Source: Piezodorus guildinii (lineage: Eukaryota > Arthropoda > Insecta > Hemiptera > Pentatomidae). From it: a DNA stretch of 64,000 bases. The stretch lies in the NCBI GenBank assembly GCA_023052935.1, contig CM041292.1, forward strand, positions 100,723,926 to 100,787,925, given 5' to 3'. This document shows positions 1-9,835 of this stretch, piece by piece. Each line of letters begins with the position of its first letter. Position 1 is the first letter of the stretch. The notes under the pieces are model-generated. The model ran no database searches. It was not told where the DNA came from and worked only from the letters and a program-made list of their open reading frames with translations. Position numbers and translations under genes: made by a program.

Positions 1-844
1 TAATAGACAGGTATACACATAGCGCATGCGGCAGTCTGGAGCATGTTGGTGACGTTACCATGGTTACGACATCAATGCTTTTACCTCTGCCGAAAATCGC
101 ATAAGGCGAATAAAGATGTTTTCACTTTGAAAAAGAAAACTTAGGAACAATTTAAGGATATAATTCAATTTCCATTCATTGGCTTTGCCGGCTAATCTGA
201 TTTAGTTTGATAATTCCGATCTAATGTGAGGGTAATCTTCTCACAAAAAAAAAAAAAAATAACAATTATTCACCCTGGTTCCAAAAAGAAAGCAAAATCC
301 GGCTGCTAACAATGAATAAATAACTATACAGCAGTGTAAACATACAAATCATTTCTATCTACAACCATCTAGAGCGCACGACTGAGCACCGTTATCACCT
401 CTCTCCCCAACAGGCAGCTAAGTAAACACAATTTATCGTTGCTAAAAGGAAACGGTTGAAAATTTGGATTTGTTTTTCTTTGAAAATCCTTATCTTAAAA
501 TTAATTAAAACACCAGATACATAACCTAAATAATGCTCGGTTCTTAATTAGACCCACATTTTTTTTATAATATACTATAATCTACATTCGGCAATTTTAT
601 TAACTTTAAAAAAAAAATTAATAAATTGTTTAGTGATGAAAAACATCGATCTAAATTATGTATAATGGATATAATTAACTGACAGTGACTTTGCTATAAC
701 TGTGACCAATTTATATCTAACAGTTTTTATCATATACTTCTCCAATGTTGAAAATCTAATAAATGTCGAGAAAAATGTCTGAGACAGTATATGACAAGTA
801 AAAAATTACACCTTAAATAAACTTTGTAAATTGGAAAAGAATTA
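1..844. other. No gene seen; AT-rich intergenic or intronic DNA
   Basis: No reading frame, RNA gene or repeat recognised on either strand; only short A and T runs, for example around 245-260. Confidence 0.6.
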
Positions 845-979
845 GTTCATTTTACTTTCACTTACCTATTTATGAAATATATAGTAAGGGAAAGTATTGA
901 GATCGTGAACATTTTCAAATTCCAGTTTTTGACGGAATTACACGTTTTAGGGTCCCCTGAGTCCAAATTAAGTGTGAGT

Positions 980-1012
<33 letters not shown>

Positions 1013-1300
1013 GTAACTCCCGGGTGAAAACGAAAAGTCCTATGAAACTGAAATTTCATATTTAAGACAACTATACGTCCGAGATGTTACAGTATATTTT
1101 TCATCAAAATTAGCTGACCGGAAGGTCTACGTTATACCATGAATTTAGCACCTTTTTATAATTTTCTCAAAAACGGCTCTAACGATTTTGATTAAACTCC
1201 CTATACCGATGTAAAATTTAATGGGCTTTAATATCATGTAGGTTTCGTTCTGATTGAAATAGTACGAAAGGGCTTTAATTCCGATATTTAAAATTAAATT
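845..1300 (+). repeat. Dispersed repeat X, copy 1
   Basis: A member of a repeat seen about ten times in this window. In this orientation it opens near ACTTTCACTTACC. It then carries GAAATATATAGTAAGGGAAAG, a block with TTTTAGGGTCCCCTGAGTCC, a TG-rich stretch, GAAAACGAAAAGTCC, and then ATCAAAATTAGCTGACCGG. It ends with the block CTCAAAAACGGCTCTAACG and a conserved TTCTGATTGAAATAGT. The same blocks recur in the same order near 9.5 kb and, reversed, near 2.8, 5.4, 7.7 and 52.2 kb. It is non-coding. Other copies end in GGTAAGTGAAAGT, the inverse of the opening motif, so it may be a non-autonomous DNA transposon. That class is an inference. Confidence 0.75.
973..1012. repeat. (TG)n microsatellite
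   Basis: Dinucleotide TG run, slightly interrupted at its left end, inside repeat X copy 1. Other X copies have short TG or CA tracts at the same place, so the array grew from a sequence of the element itself. Confidence 0.9.
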
Positions 1301-1841
1301 AAATCGACTAATATCTTCCTATAAATTATTTATATATATTTTTTTCTCTATTTATTATTTATTTATTTATTTACAATTGTATTGATTTATATATTAAAAA
1401 AAAGGAATTACATATAATACAATTTAAAAATTAAATATACTTAATAATTGTATTTCATTTTTAATATATTTATTTATTTTTTTCTAAGCCCCATGGGAGT
1501 TGGGGTTGGAAATCGGAAATAGAGGAAGGAATATGGGATCTCTTTTTCTGCATTACATGCATTCTAAGGGGGGGGAGGGGCAGAGGATACGAAAATTTTC
1601 GGTATATGGGAGCGAATGGGAGTCACGTCTAGTGATGGGGCTCACTAGTCTTTCTGAGTCAGTTATTCAAGTTATGGTTTTTCAATCTAGTCTTAGAGTT
1701 TGTACATAGTCTTGTCAGCACTGTGACCGTCCTTTGGGAGTCAGTGTGTTAAACAGTGGGTTCGTGCAGTACCGAAGACTATCAAAGAATTTAATATGTC
1801 TCCGGGAGATGAACTCTGTCATGGTCGGAAGCACGAAGGTG

Positions 1842-2640
1842 TCATGTATTTGGTTCGCTTATTCTTCTGGAAAGAAAAAAAATAATACAGTCGGTCTTCT
1901 TGAGATTAAGTAGTGTCTTACATAGTAGAATATGGGACACTGAGTCGAACGCCTTCGTGCAGTCTATTGATATCATTGCAGTGGCGTCATTTTTGAAGGA
2001 GCTCTGGCGCACTTTCGCTTGTAGATTCGCCAGATGGTGATCCGGACTGAGTCCGGCCTGAGAGCCGGTCTGTTCCGGTGAAATTAGGGCTACTTCCGCT
2101 ACCAAGTGCGGAAGCAAGCTGATTGGCCTGTAGTCGGCTGGCTGGGCTCCATTCTTCGTGGGTTTCAATAGCGGAAAAAGGATAGCTCTTTTCCATGCCT
2201 CGGAAAGTATCTTAGCGTGAGACAGGAGTTATATAGGTTAGTCAAATGAGCTGAACCCCTCCTTGGTAGCTGTTTTAACAATACAGTCTGTATCCCGTCA
2301 TGGCATGGGGCTCTATTCCCCCTCGAACTACGGAGAATTGCCTTAAGCTGTTTCGGGGACGCATGCATGTAATTGTTTCCTATTTCTTAAGTTGGAATCT
2401 CTGTAGGGGACCCTGTTCATTGTTTTATTTTTTCCCTGTAGTGTTTCGCAAACTTCTTTGCCTGCTCTTCGTCTGTCAACAGTCTGTCTCCACCATGAAG
2501 CACTGTAGAGCTTCGTTTTCTTGTGCTTGACTTTAGTAGCTTCCAGAACTTTTTGACACCGTGCGTAACCCGTAGCTTCTCATGCCACTGTGCAGTCCGC
2601 CATTGTTTTACGAGGTTTGTGTTCTGAGTGGTAAGTGAAT
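1842..2640 (-). pseudogene. Non-LTR retrotransposon reverse transcriptase, broken 5' part
   Basis: Decayed LINE pol fragment read on the minus strand in shifting frames. From 2640 downwards it shows the linker before the polymerase (VTHGVKKFWKLL, LLTDEEQAKKFAKHY). The fingers region follows (NRAPCHDGIQ, LLKQLPRRG, LTNLYNSCL), then a broken YRPISLLP block near 2100, and motif A as MISIDCTKAFDSVSHILLC near 1930-1990. The GVPQGS and YADD motifs and the C-terminus are missing, so the fragment stops within the palm. Frameshifts and stops show that it is dead. The block pattern fits the Jockey/CR1-type group; the exact clade is not decided. Confidence 0.75.
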
Positions 2641-2754
2641 TTACTATAATAAGGAATTTAAAAAAAATGGAATTATGTCTGTAAGGCTATTTTAATGAGA
2701 ATGTAACCTGAATGACATTAAACCTTTTTAGTTTTACGCCGAAAAAACGAATCA

Positions 2755-3075
2755 AGTAAAAACCTTAGAGCCTTTTTTGAGAAAATCGAAAAAAGAAGTT
2801 GAATGTATGATATAAAGTAGCTTTTCTTGTACATAGATTTTAGTTTAAAAGCTGCTGTAACATCTCTAGCATAGACTTGTCTTAAATATGGAATTTCAGT
2901 ATTGCACAAGTTTTATTTTTTGAGCTAGACATACTAAAGAAACACACGTGGATATTTTTTAGGAATGGGACATATGGGACCCTAGGACGTGTATTTCCGT
3001 TGAAAACTAGAATTCGAAAATGTTCACGATAGCAATACTTCACCTTACTAAAAATTTCTTATGAAAGTAAGGAAA
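2755..3075 (-). repeat. Dispersed repeat X, copy 2
   Basis: Reverse-oriented copy. It has the TTTTTGAGAAAATCG block near 2773, GCTGCTGTAACATCTC near 2850-2866, then GGGACCCTAGGACGTGTATTT and GTTCACGATAGCAATA near 2975-3035, closing with GAAAGTAAGG near 3063. It is diverged, with internal deletions. Confidence 0.6.
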
Positions 3076-4879
3076 AGTAACATCAATCAGAGATGTAAAA
3101 TAAATTCAATCCAACCATTTACTAAAAAAACAGTACAAGGTTGTGTAACCTTTAACTGGTGAGGTGAAATTTATGGTCAAAATTGGTGACGTGGGATCTC
3201 TCAGACCCCAGACCTCATTTTTTGTTTTAATCTTGAAACATCTAAAATTGTTTATTCTAGAAAATAAGTAAATTCAGCTTATTTCCAATACTTACTATAC
3301 GAAAGGATACTTGTAAAATTGAATAAATGCATGATATTATTAAATACATTTTATTAAGACGTTTTATTTCGTTTTTAATGTTATATTATAAGCAATGAAA
3401 ATATTTGTAAAATAATACATAAACAAGTCCTTATTTTAAAATTTATTATGTTTAAAAAACGGAAAATGATTTAAAAAAATGAAACTTTTATATTGTAAAT
3501 AAAGTATGCACTGCTAAAATTAGGCAGTTTTTTTCAATAGGAAACCGAACATTGTCCACAAATATTTTATTCGTGTTAGATTCTTCTTGGTTTTTTCCCT
3601 AATAATGATTGAGATTTAAACCGAAGCTCCCTAGGAGCCTGGGATTTTCTGACCGTCTGGTCAAGTGATCCTTTAAAAAAGATGATCCCAGATTCTTAAT
3701 AAAATTAAAAAGGTGCATAAAATAACTCGACCACAAGACATTTGTTTCAACAAATTGAAAAACACACTTTCAATAAATCCGAACAGTAATGGTGAGGTGG
3801 GGTCTATAGGACCTCACTAACACTGTCCTAAAGCAATGTCGGATAAAAAAGGATGCTATATTACAATCATGTCGGGACAGGAAATTTCAGGTTTTCACAA
3901 GCCGACCGGATCGGGACAATGGGATTCACGAAACTTTAAAGAGGCCCTAGTGTCTCAGGACCTCAACTCACTAACTGAAGGTTAAGATTTGCATGATTTT
4001 TTTATTTGTTTTTTTTTTTCATATTTTTTTTCTTACCCATCGGTTCAAGCGTTATGGGAAGTCGGATTTAGAAAAGGGATTCTAACTTCGAATCCGTTCT
4101 ATTGAAATTAATATCTTAATTAACATTATAAGTAATCTCTGCAAAATGTAAGTTCATTTTTAGGAACTATTCCGGTAAAAATATTACAAGGGCTGTGCCC
4201 AAGGAGACAGAGAAAAACCCTAACGAATGGTGAGGCAGTTCTTTATTTTAAAGAGCTTAGACATAAATCAGAGCCTTCCACAGTGCCGTGTCTACCACCG
4301 CAGCGAGGGTGAAGACATTAAAAATCCAATTTGCGTAAACGGCTCCCTTTTATATAAATTGGCAGAAAGATTCAGCACTCCTCGTGAACCAAATTGAGAA
4401 AGCGTTACATTAGGTTTGGCCTTTCTGACATCCCTGTAAATGAAAGATACAGAAGTCTCAATTACCAGAGATTTACTTCAAATCTGATGAAATAAAAAAG
4501 TGTATATTAATTAGAATTGAGGACAAAGAACCAAGAAAAGTTTTGTCATAAAAACTCAAAGTTAGCAAAGATCATCTAATGTCAAGACAATCAACTAGTT
4601 GATGTCTTAGACATTAACGCTATATATTTAGTTGTTTTTTTGTTCGGTTTTTTAGATACTATCAATAATATTATTTATATTTAGTTTAATAAATAATATA
4701 AACTATTTTCTGTCGTTTTGGATTATTTATAATGTAATAGTTATGAAACTAATTAGCTAGAAAGCTGAAAATAGTCATTCCTTTCATAATTTTAATATTT
4801 ATTCCTTCTCGATTAAAACAAACTAATACTAAATTTTTTTAACAATTCCAAAAAATAAACGGTTACTAAAGCTATATAT
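3076..4879. other. No gene seen; AT-rich, with scattered near-palindromic GGTGAGG...GACC motifs
   Basis: No coding region or RNA gene recognised. Between 3155 and 3990 short blocks such as GGTGAGGTGGGGTC, GGACCTCACT and TCAGACCCCAGACCTCA recur with local dyad symmetry. They resemble subterminal repeats of a DNA transposon, but no terminal repeats or transposase could be found. Confidence 0.35.
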
Positions 4880-5540
4880 ATAAAAAATCTGATGCGCGCA
4901 ACACACGACTTTCACTTACCTCCGTTGCTAAAATTAATTAAAATTTTTTTAAATATAATTAGTAATTTAAAAAGATCAAAAATTACATAAAGCGTCGATA
5001 GAAACGTGTTTTATAAAATAATCTATTAATTTTTTATCTACAACAATCAGTTAGTTTTATCGACTTTTCATCACTCTCTATTAACTTTAACGATTCCGTG
5101 TATAAGATTATATTTTTTATAAGATCTTTAGCTTTCCAACGGCATATTACATCTATATTAGTATTCTTGTGTTCAAAAACACAGAAATTGAATAAAAAAT
5201 ATTGTTTAACTTTTCTCCTTTAGTTGTTTATCAAATTCTCACAACCTGCATATTTAGCCGTTATTTATGAATTCTAACAACTAATCTTTGAAACCCACAA
5301 AATTAAAAATACTTTAGAAGAAGAAAATTTAAACTATCGGGATTTAAGCGCTAACAGACTGTTTCAATCAGAATAAAACCTACATACATTAAATCCCATC
5401 AAAATTTACATCGATAGATAGAGTTTAATCAAAATCGTTTGAGCCGTTTTTTGAGAAAATCGTAAAATGGTGCAAAATGCATAGTAAAGTCTTCCGGTCA
5501 GCTGGTTTTGATAAATAAGTTGCTGTAACATATCAGGCGT
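4880..5540 (-). repeat. Dispersed repeat X, copy 3 (long form)
   Basis: The longest copy, reverse-oriented. It starts at 4900 with CGACTTTCACTTACCTCCG. It passes through TTTTCATCACTCTCTATTAAC, AGCTTTCCAACGGCATATTA and TCTCCTTTAGTTG. It then reaches the blocks shared with copies 1 and 5 (TTTCAATCAGAATAAAACCT, TTTTTTGAGAAAATCG, TTCCGGTCAGCTGG). It shows that X is more than 1 kb long when complete. The same extended blocks recur at 51.9-52.4 kb. Confidence 0.7.
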
Positions 5541-5555
5541 ATTATTATTATTATT
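5541..5555. repeat. (ATT)n microsatellite at the 3' end of the R4/Dong-like LINE
   Basis: Five ATT units lie directly at the 3' end (minus strand) of the LINE that begins near 7278. A matching TTA run lies at the other end (7291-7306). Dong-type elements are known to insert in TAA repeats, so the two runs may be the two halves of one target. Confidence 0.6.
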
Positions 5556-7278
5556 TTTGGAATTCCGCACTCTTACCATGCGATCCAACCGTTTTAAGTC
5601 TGTCTTTGACCACTTTAGTACTCCAAACGAATAGGCTAAAGCTGGTACCGCCATGTGTTCATTGCCTTTATTAAATTCCTTCCATTCAGATGAGATTTAA
5701 GTATCAGCTTGATCCTGCATCCAAATTCGTCTCCGAAGAGTTTCTTTGAGTCGGCTTTGAACTTCAGCAGTTGGTGCATACCTAGATATTTGTAAGAGTC
5801 AGTGTCTCTGAGATGATTAATAACTACCTCATCAGACAGCTCCATATTGTTACCTGCTGTAATTTTTCCTTTCTTCACAGTAAGCACTCGACATTTTTCA
5901 GTCCCTAGTTGCATGTTTATGTCATCGCTGAATCCCCTTACTGCATTTAGAAGAATCCTCATTTCCTCTTCACTTCTTGCATAAAGTTTAAGGTCGTCCA
6001 TATAAAATGAATGCGATAGCTTCGTTCCAAAGTTGAGTTGGTATCCTTTGTCTGTATCTTCCATCAACCTGCTAAGAGGGTTATGTGCGAGGCAGAACCA
6101 TAGAGGACTAAGAGAGTCACCTTGAAATATACCTCTTTTAATAGGTATATGTTCATTAGCAAGTCCTTGTGTGATGACACTTTCCAATTCTTCATAAGAT
6201 GTCCTAATAAGTCTATAACTACGTGATCCACTTTTTAAATCCTCAATACTTCTAAAAGGCAATAATGAGGAACAGAAGCAAATGCTTTGCGGTAGTCTAT
6301 CCATGGTACAGCAAGGTTACGAGATTATTTTGCTACTTGCGCTGCAATGAAAGAATCTATTATCAAAAGTTCTTTGCACCCTCTGGAACCTGCCATATTT
6401 CCTAGCTGCACTACCGACATGATGCCCTTTCCATGAATGTAGTCAGTTAGCTTATTTTTAATAACTGTTGTCAGCAATTTATATACACTGTTAAGATAAG
6501 TTATGGGCCTTAAATCTTGCGGTTCCAACTTTTCTTTATTTCCTTTTTTTATTAAATAAAAAGGAAATGCACCAGTGCAGAAGTTAGAAGGAATTTATAT
6601 CTCTTGACTTAGTAATTTCTGATACCATGAAGGAAGATAGCTGTGAACATTACTAAAATATTCCAACCAGTAGTTTTGTATTTTATCTGGTCTAGAAGCT
6701 TTCCAGTTTTTCATTTTTTTAAGTGCCATAGTAATGTCCTCTGTACTAATGCTGTTAGCCTCCATGGGCTCAATGTCAGCCAGATTACAGCAGATTTTTT
6801 TCAACCATTGGGCATTCTTTTTGTAGCCTTGTTTATGGTCCTATGCGTCTTTCCAGTATTCAGATACTTCCTTGGGGTCTGGGAGGGTTGTCTGATCAGC
6901 ATTTGTTTTCGGTTTTAACTGCTTATAGAAGGTTCTCTCCGATGTGTTGAATATACGATTTTACCTTCTTCCAGAATGGGCTTCAGTATACCTCCTGATC
7001 CTATTTGCATACACTGCTATTTTTTGCTTAAGATTGCCCATGTAAAAGTTTTCCTAAAACTCACAGCTTCCTACCCTTCCGATATTCAAAACTATGATTT
7101 CGTCAATTTTCTTCTTAAGTTTTAGGGAAGCATTTTCTGGATTTCGAAGGTAATTGGTAATGATTTCGATTTTCTTTCTCAGATTTTCAATCTTGTTATT
7201 GACTTTCCTTTTCGAGGGAGGATCTTTGCTCTCATTACTTCTATCACATAATTTCTCATCTTTTATCAGTTCAAGCAC
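5541..7278 (-). pseudogene. R4/Dong-like non-LTR retrotransposon, broken pol
   Basis: Minus-strand LINE pol in at least five pieces. N-terminal to C-terminal it shows a lysine-rich linker (IENLRKKIEIITNYL, about 7150-7200), fingers KKMKNWKASRPDKIQNYWL (about 6670-6720), and LRPITYLNSVYKLLT (about 6470-6510). Motif A follows as WIDYRKAFASVPHY near 6300, where the usual second Asp of the AFD block is Ala. Then come GIFQGDSLSPLWF (about 6100-6140), the catalytic YMDDLKLYA (about 5990-6010), YKYLGMHQL (about 5780), and a thumb block SFGVLKWSKTDLKRLDR (about 5590-5640). Frameshifts near 6240 and 5640 and stops between pieces inactivate it. The NWK-P, RGIFQGDSLSPL and MDDLKLYA combination is, from recall, typical of the R2/R4 group that uses a restriction-like endonuclease. 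The endonuclease itself is not visible. Confidence 0.7.
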
Positions 7279-7290
7279 GAGTGCTTATAG

Positions 7291-7306
7291 TTATTATTAT
7301 TATTAT
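7291..7306. repeat. (TTA)n microsatellite between LINE and SINE A
   Basis: A run of TTA units. It is at once the tail of the SINE A copy on its right (read on the minus strand as ATA units) and the upstream flank of the R4/Dong-like LINE on its left. Confidence 0.7.
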
Positions 7307-7590
7307 CTGACGCGACAGGCCGTGTAGGCCCTGGGCCTCGTGGTTTAATCTCCAGGGAGATTACACTCACGATTCTCGATGATATTTTATAGGGTAGGGT
7401 CATCAGTCCCTACGCCTCTTTTTGAGAGTGGCCACCATTTGGCTGACGGGTCTCACATGCCCGGGGGAGGGGCTGTGAGTGAACTCCCATTTAATTATAA
7501 TAATATAAAAGCCCCGTCGGGACTGGGATTCGAACTCACAAACTGTAGCGGGAGAGACTAGCGCGCTAGCCACTCAGTCACGAGCTCTCC
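7307..7590 (-). repeat. SINE A, copy 1 (tRNA-derived, near full length)
   Basis: tRNA-derived SINE read on the minus strand. At its 5' end (right side) an A-box-like TGACTGAGTGGCTAGCGCG lies at about 7558-7580. A B box, GAGTTCGAATCCCAGTCCC, lies at about 7518-7540; together they make an internal pol III promoter. The body carries CCCCGGGCATGTGAGACC and AGGGCCTACACGGCCTGTCG, and it ends in an ATA-type tail. Three more copies with the same block order lie near 14.1, 19.0 and 47.0 kb. The distance between A and B boxes exceeds that of a simple tRNA, so a class II (Leu/Ser-like) tRNA ancestor is possible. Confidence 0.8.
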
Positions 7591-7599
7591 AACTATCTG

Positions 7600-7815
7600 G
7601 CGTATAGTTGTGTTAAATATAAGATTTCATTTTCATAGGACTTTTCGTCTTCGCCCGAGAGTCACCACACACCCACACACATACCTTTTTGAGGGACTTC
7701 GTCATTTAGACTCAGGAGACCCTAAAACATGTATTTGCGTTGAAAACTGGTATTTGAAAATTTTCATAACTTTATTACTATATATTTAATATACAGGTAA
7801 GAGAAAGTAAAAACT
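7600..7815 (-). repeat. Dispersed repeat X, copy 4
   Basis: Reverse-oriented. It has CGTATAGTTGTGTTAAATAT, GGACTTTTCGTCTTCGCCCG, a short CA tract, TCAGGAGACCCTAAAACATG and GTTGAAAACTGG, and ends at GGTAAGAGAAAGTAAAA near 7797. SINE A copy 1 abuts it. Confidence 0.65.
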
Positions 7816-7984
7816 CCTTTACAAATTAGTGTTATTACTGTTATAGTAGGTCATTACTTACAGATTAATTAAAGTATACCCAGTCGGTCAGTATTGCTCC
7901 CGACAATTGAAACTTTGCTTCCACTATATGAATTCTAAAAAATTGTACACGAAGCGCTAGAATCTCTCATTGCTACATTATTAT

Positions 7985-8275
7985 ACTAACTTGCGTGGTC
8001 TAGTGGATAGAGCCACTGTTCTACTGTCCTCTGGGTCCTGTGTTCGAATCCCCGCTGTGGAAGAATATTATTTATTCTGTTAATTCAGTTGGAGGGTGAC
8101 CCTCCTGTGGCAGACCCAGCCTCTATAAAGTGGGTACACAAAAAATTTGGAAAAACCTGACGACAGAGCGTGATCAAGGCCTAATCACATTTTACATCCG
8201 TTCGCCTAGAAACAGTATGAATATCTAAATGCACTGAGCTCAAGAACCTTCATGGGTTTTAGTGGGTTTTTTTTT
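7985..8275 (+). repeat. SINE B, copy 1 (tRNA-derived)
   Basis: tRNA-derived SINE. The A-box region TGGTCTAGTGGATAGAGCC starts near 7998 and the B box GTGTTCGAATCCCCG lies near 8040-8055, with near-tRNA spacing. The body follows with GGGTGACCCTCCTG, CAGACCCAGCCTCTATAAAG, AGCGTGATCAAGGCCTAATC, and the 3' block GAGCTCAAGAACCTTCATGG. Copies near 12.2 kb (reverse), 16.7 kb (deleted) and 50.6 kb share these blocks. It is not a working tRNA gene, because the acceptor stem does not close. Confidence 0.8.
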
Positions 8276-9524
8276 ATATGAAATGAAATTTTTAAGTATT
8301 ATTTGGGACGCAACTAATTGCATAATTAGTGCCTTTAGAAAACAATTTATTATTAATTACAAATCGGTTTATTATTTCGAAATTGTTGTAAATATGCAAT
8401 AATTATGAATAAATTTTAAAAAAATTCACTTCAATTCCTACTAGGTACAATCAAGTTATCATTCAAATAAAACTTTGCTGATTTTCTACGCACACACAGC
8501 ATAATATTTCAATCCTAAGAAGCAAAAAAATAAATAGGTAGTGGTAGATAAATCTACTCAACCATATAAGAAATATCTTGGTCTTGGAATGAGATTTGGA
8601 ACAAATCTAGCCTACCCTTCATATAGATGATGGGACAGAATATTTCCTAGCAAGCTCCGATTTATGGTTTTCACCGTTCTCGGGGACTGATACTTTTCCA
8701 GTCCAAACATTTCCAAAATATTTCTGTACCTTATCGGATGGTTCTCCTTCTTCCAAACCAGTAAATGATCATTCGTCGAACTATTCTCAAAACTTCTCAG
8801 TAGGTAGAGAATGCATACATGTTTTTTTCTTATGCTTGTGTTTTAATGCTTTGTTTCAGATCGTTTGATTTATATCTAATGGTGGGATCTACTATTAGCG
8901 ATTCCTTTTCTGTGGTACCAAATGTCACAATATCAAGGGATCTCTAGCAGTTCTGAAAGTTTAACAGCATGAAAATAACTTATAAATCATAACCATAAAA
9001 TAAAATAAAATTATAAGACCTAAGTCAATATTGGATTCTTTGATTCTTACAGAGGGGATGTAATTGGCTGTAGAACGATGAAAAATGTGAAATAATAATA
9101 TAAGGAATAGTGGCGAATGAGGTGTTATAAATTAAAAATGGGAACATCTTGGAACCTGAAAACTTTAGAATAACATTTTCAACGTACGTATTCCAAGCGA
9201 ATAAATATAAATAAAAGGTTGTACAGGTTGTACCGCCCGACAGGTTTGTCGATTGGTGAGAGGGAGTATATATTGGTCTTGTGAACTGCAAACCAACAGT
9301 ACCTTCTTAAGTGCAGGGAGTGATGGTAATTAGGGTGAAACAGTTCTTTGCTTACTTTGGAGGGTGTCTTACCTGACGAGTGTGACTTAATAAACTTTGT
9401 CTTCGGCATTCCATACTGTTAGTTCACTTCTAAAGTTACGTGGTTTATGGATTTGACCTGCCGTGTCTACTTGTTATACTAAAATGTATTTCGGTCTACA
9501 ATTGAATATTTAACATTTCAATAT
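8276..9524. other. No gene recognised
   Basis: AT-rich. A short minus-strand frame at about 8620-8850 (containing LLVWKKENHPIRYRNILEMF) and another at 9179-9409 are open, but I recognise no family. Neither has a convincing start or splice sites. Confidence 0.4.
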
Positions 9525-9835
9525 GTTTTTACTTTCACTAACTCATATATGAAATGTAGTAAGGGAAAGCAATGCGATCGCGGAAACGCGTTTTAGGATC
9601 CCCTTAGTCCGAATAACCAAGTCCCGCAGAAAGGTCTGTCTGTATCTGTGTGTCCATGTGTGGTAACACCACCACGTAAACGAAAAGTCCAATAAAGCTG
9701 ATTTCATATTTAGGACAACTATACGCCCTAGATGTTACAGCAACTTTTTCATCAAAATCAGCTGACCGGAAGTGCTATTTTATAAAATGCATTTTGCACC
9801 TTTTTATGATTTTCTCAAAAATGTATTAAATAAAT
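9525..9835 (+). repeat. Dispersed repeat X, copy 5
   Basis: Forward copy. TTTTTACTTTCACT lies near 9526, followed by GAAATGTAGTAAGGGAAAGC, GCGATCGCGGAAACGCG, TTTAGGATCCCCTTAGTCC, AACGAAAAGTCC, GACAACTATACGCCC, AAAATCAGCTGACCGGAAG and TTTTTATGATTTTCTCAAAAA. It breaks off just after 9830. Confidence 0.75.

Noticed and set aside
7985..8060. Possible tRNA gene (also near 16660, 50445 and 58965)
   Set aside because: A and B boxes are present but no closing acceptor stem, and each is followed by a conserved SINE body.
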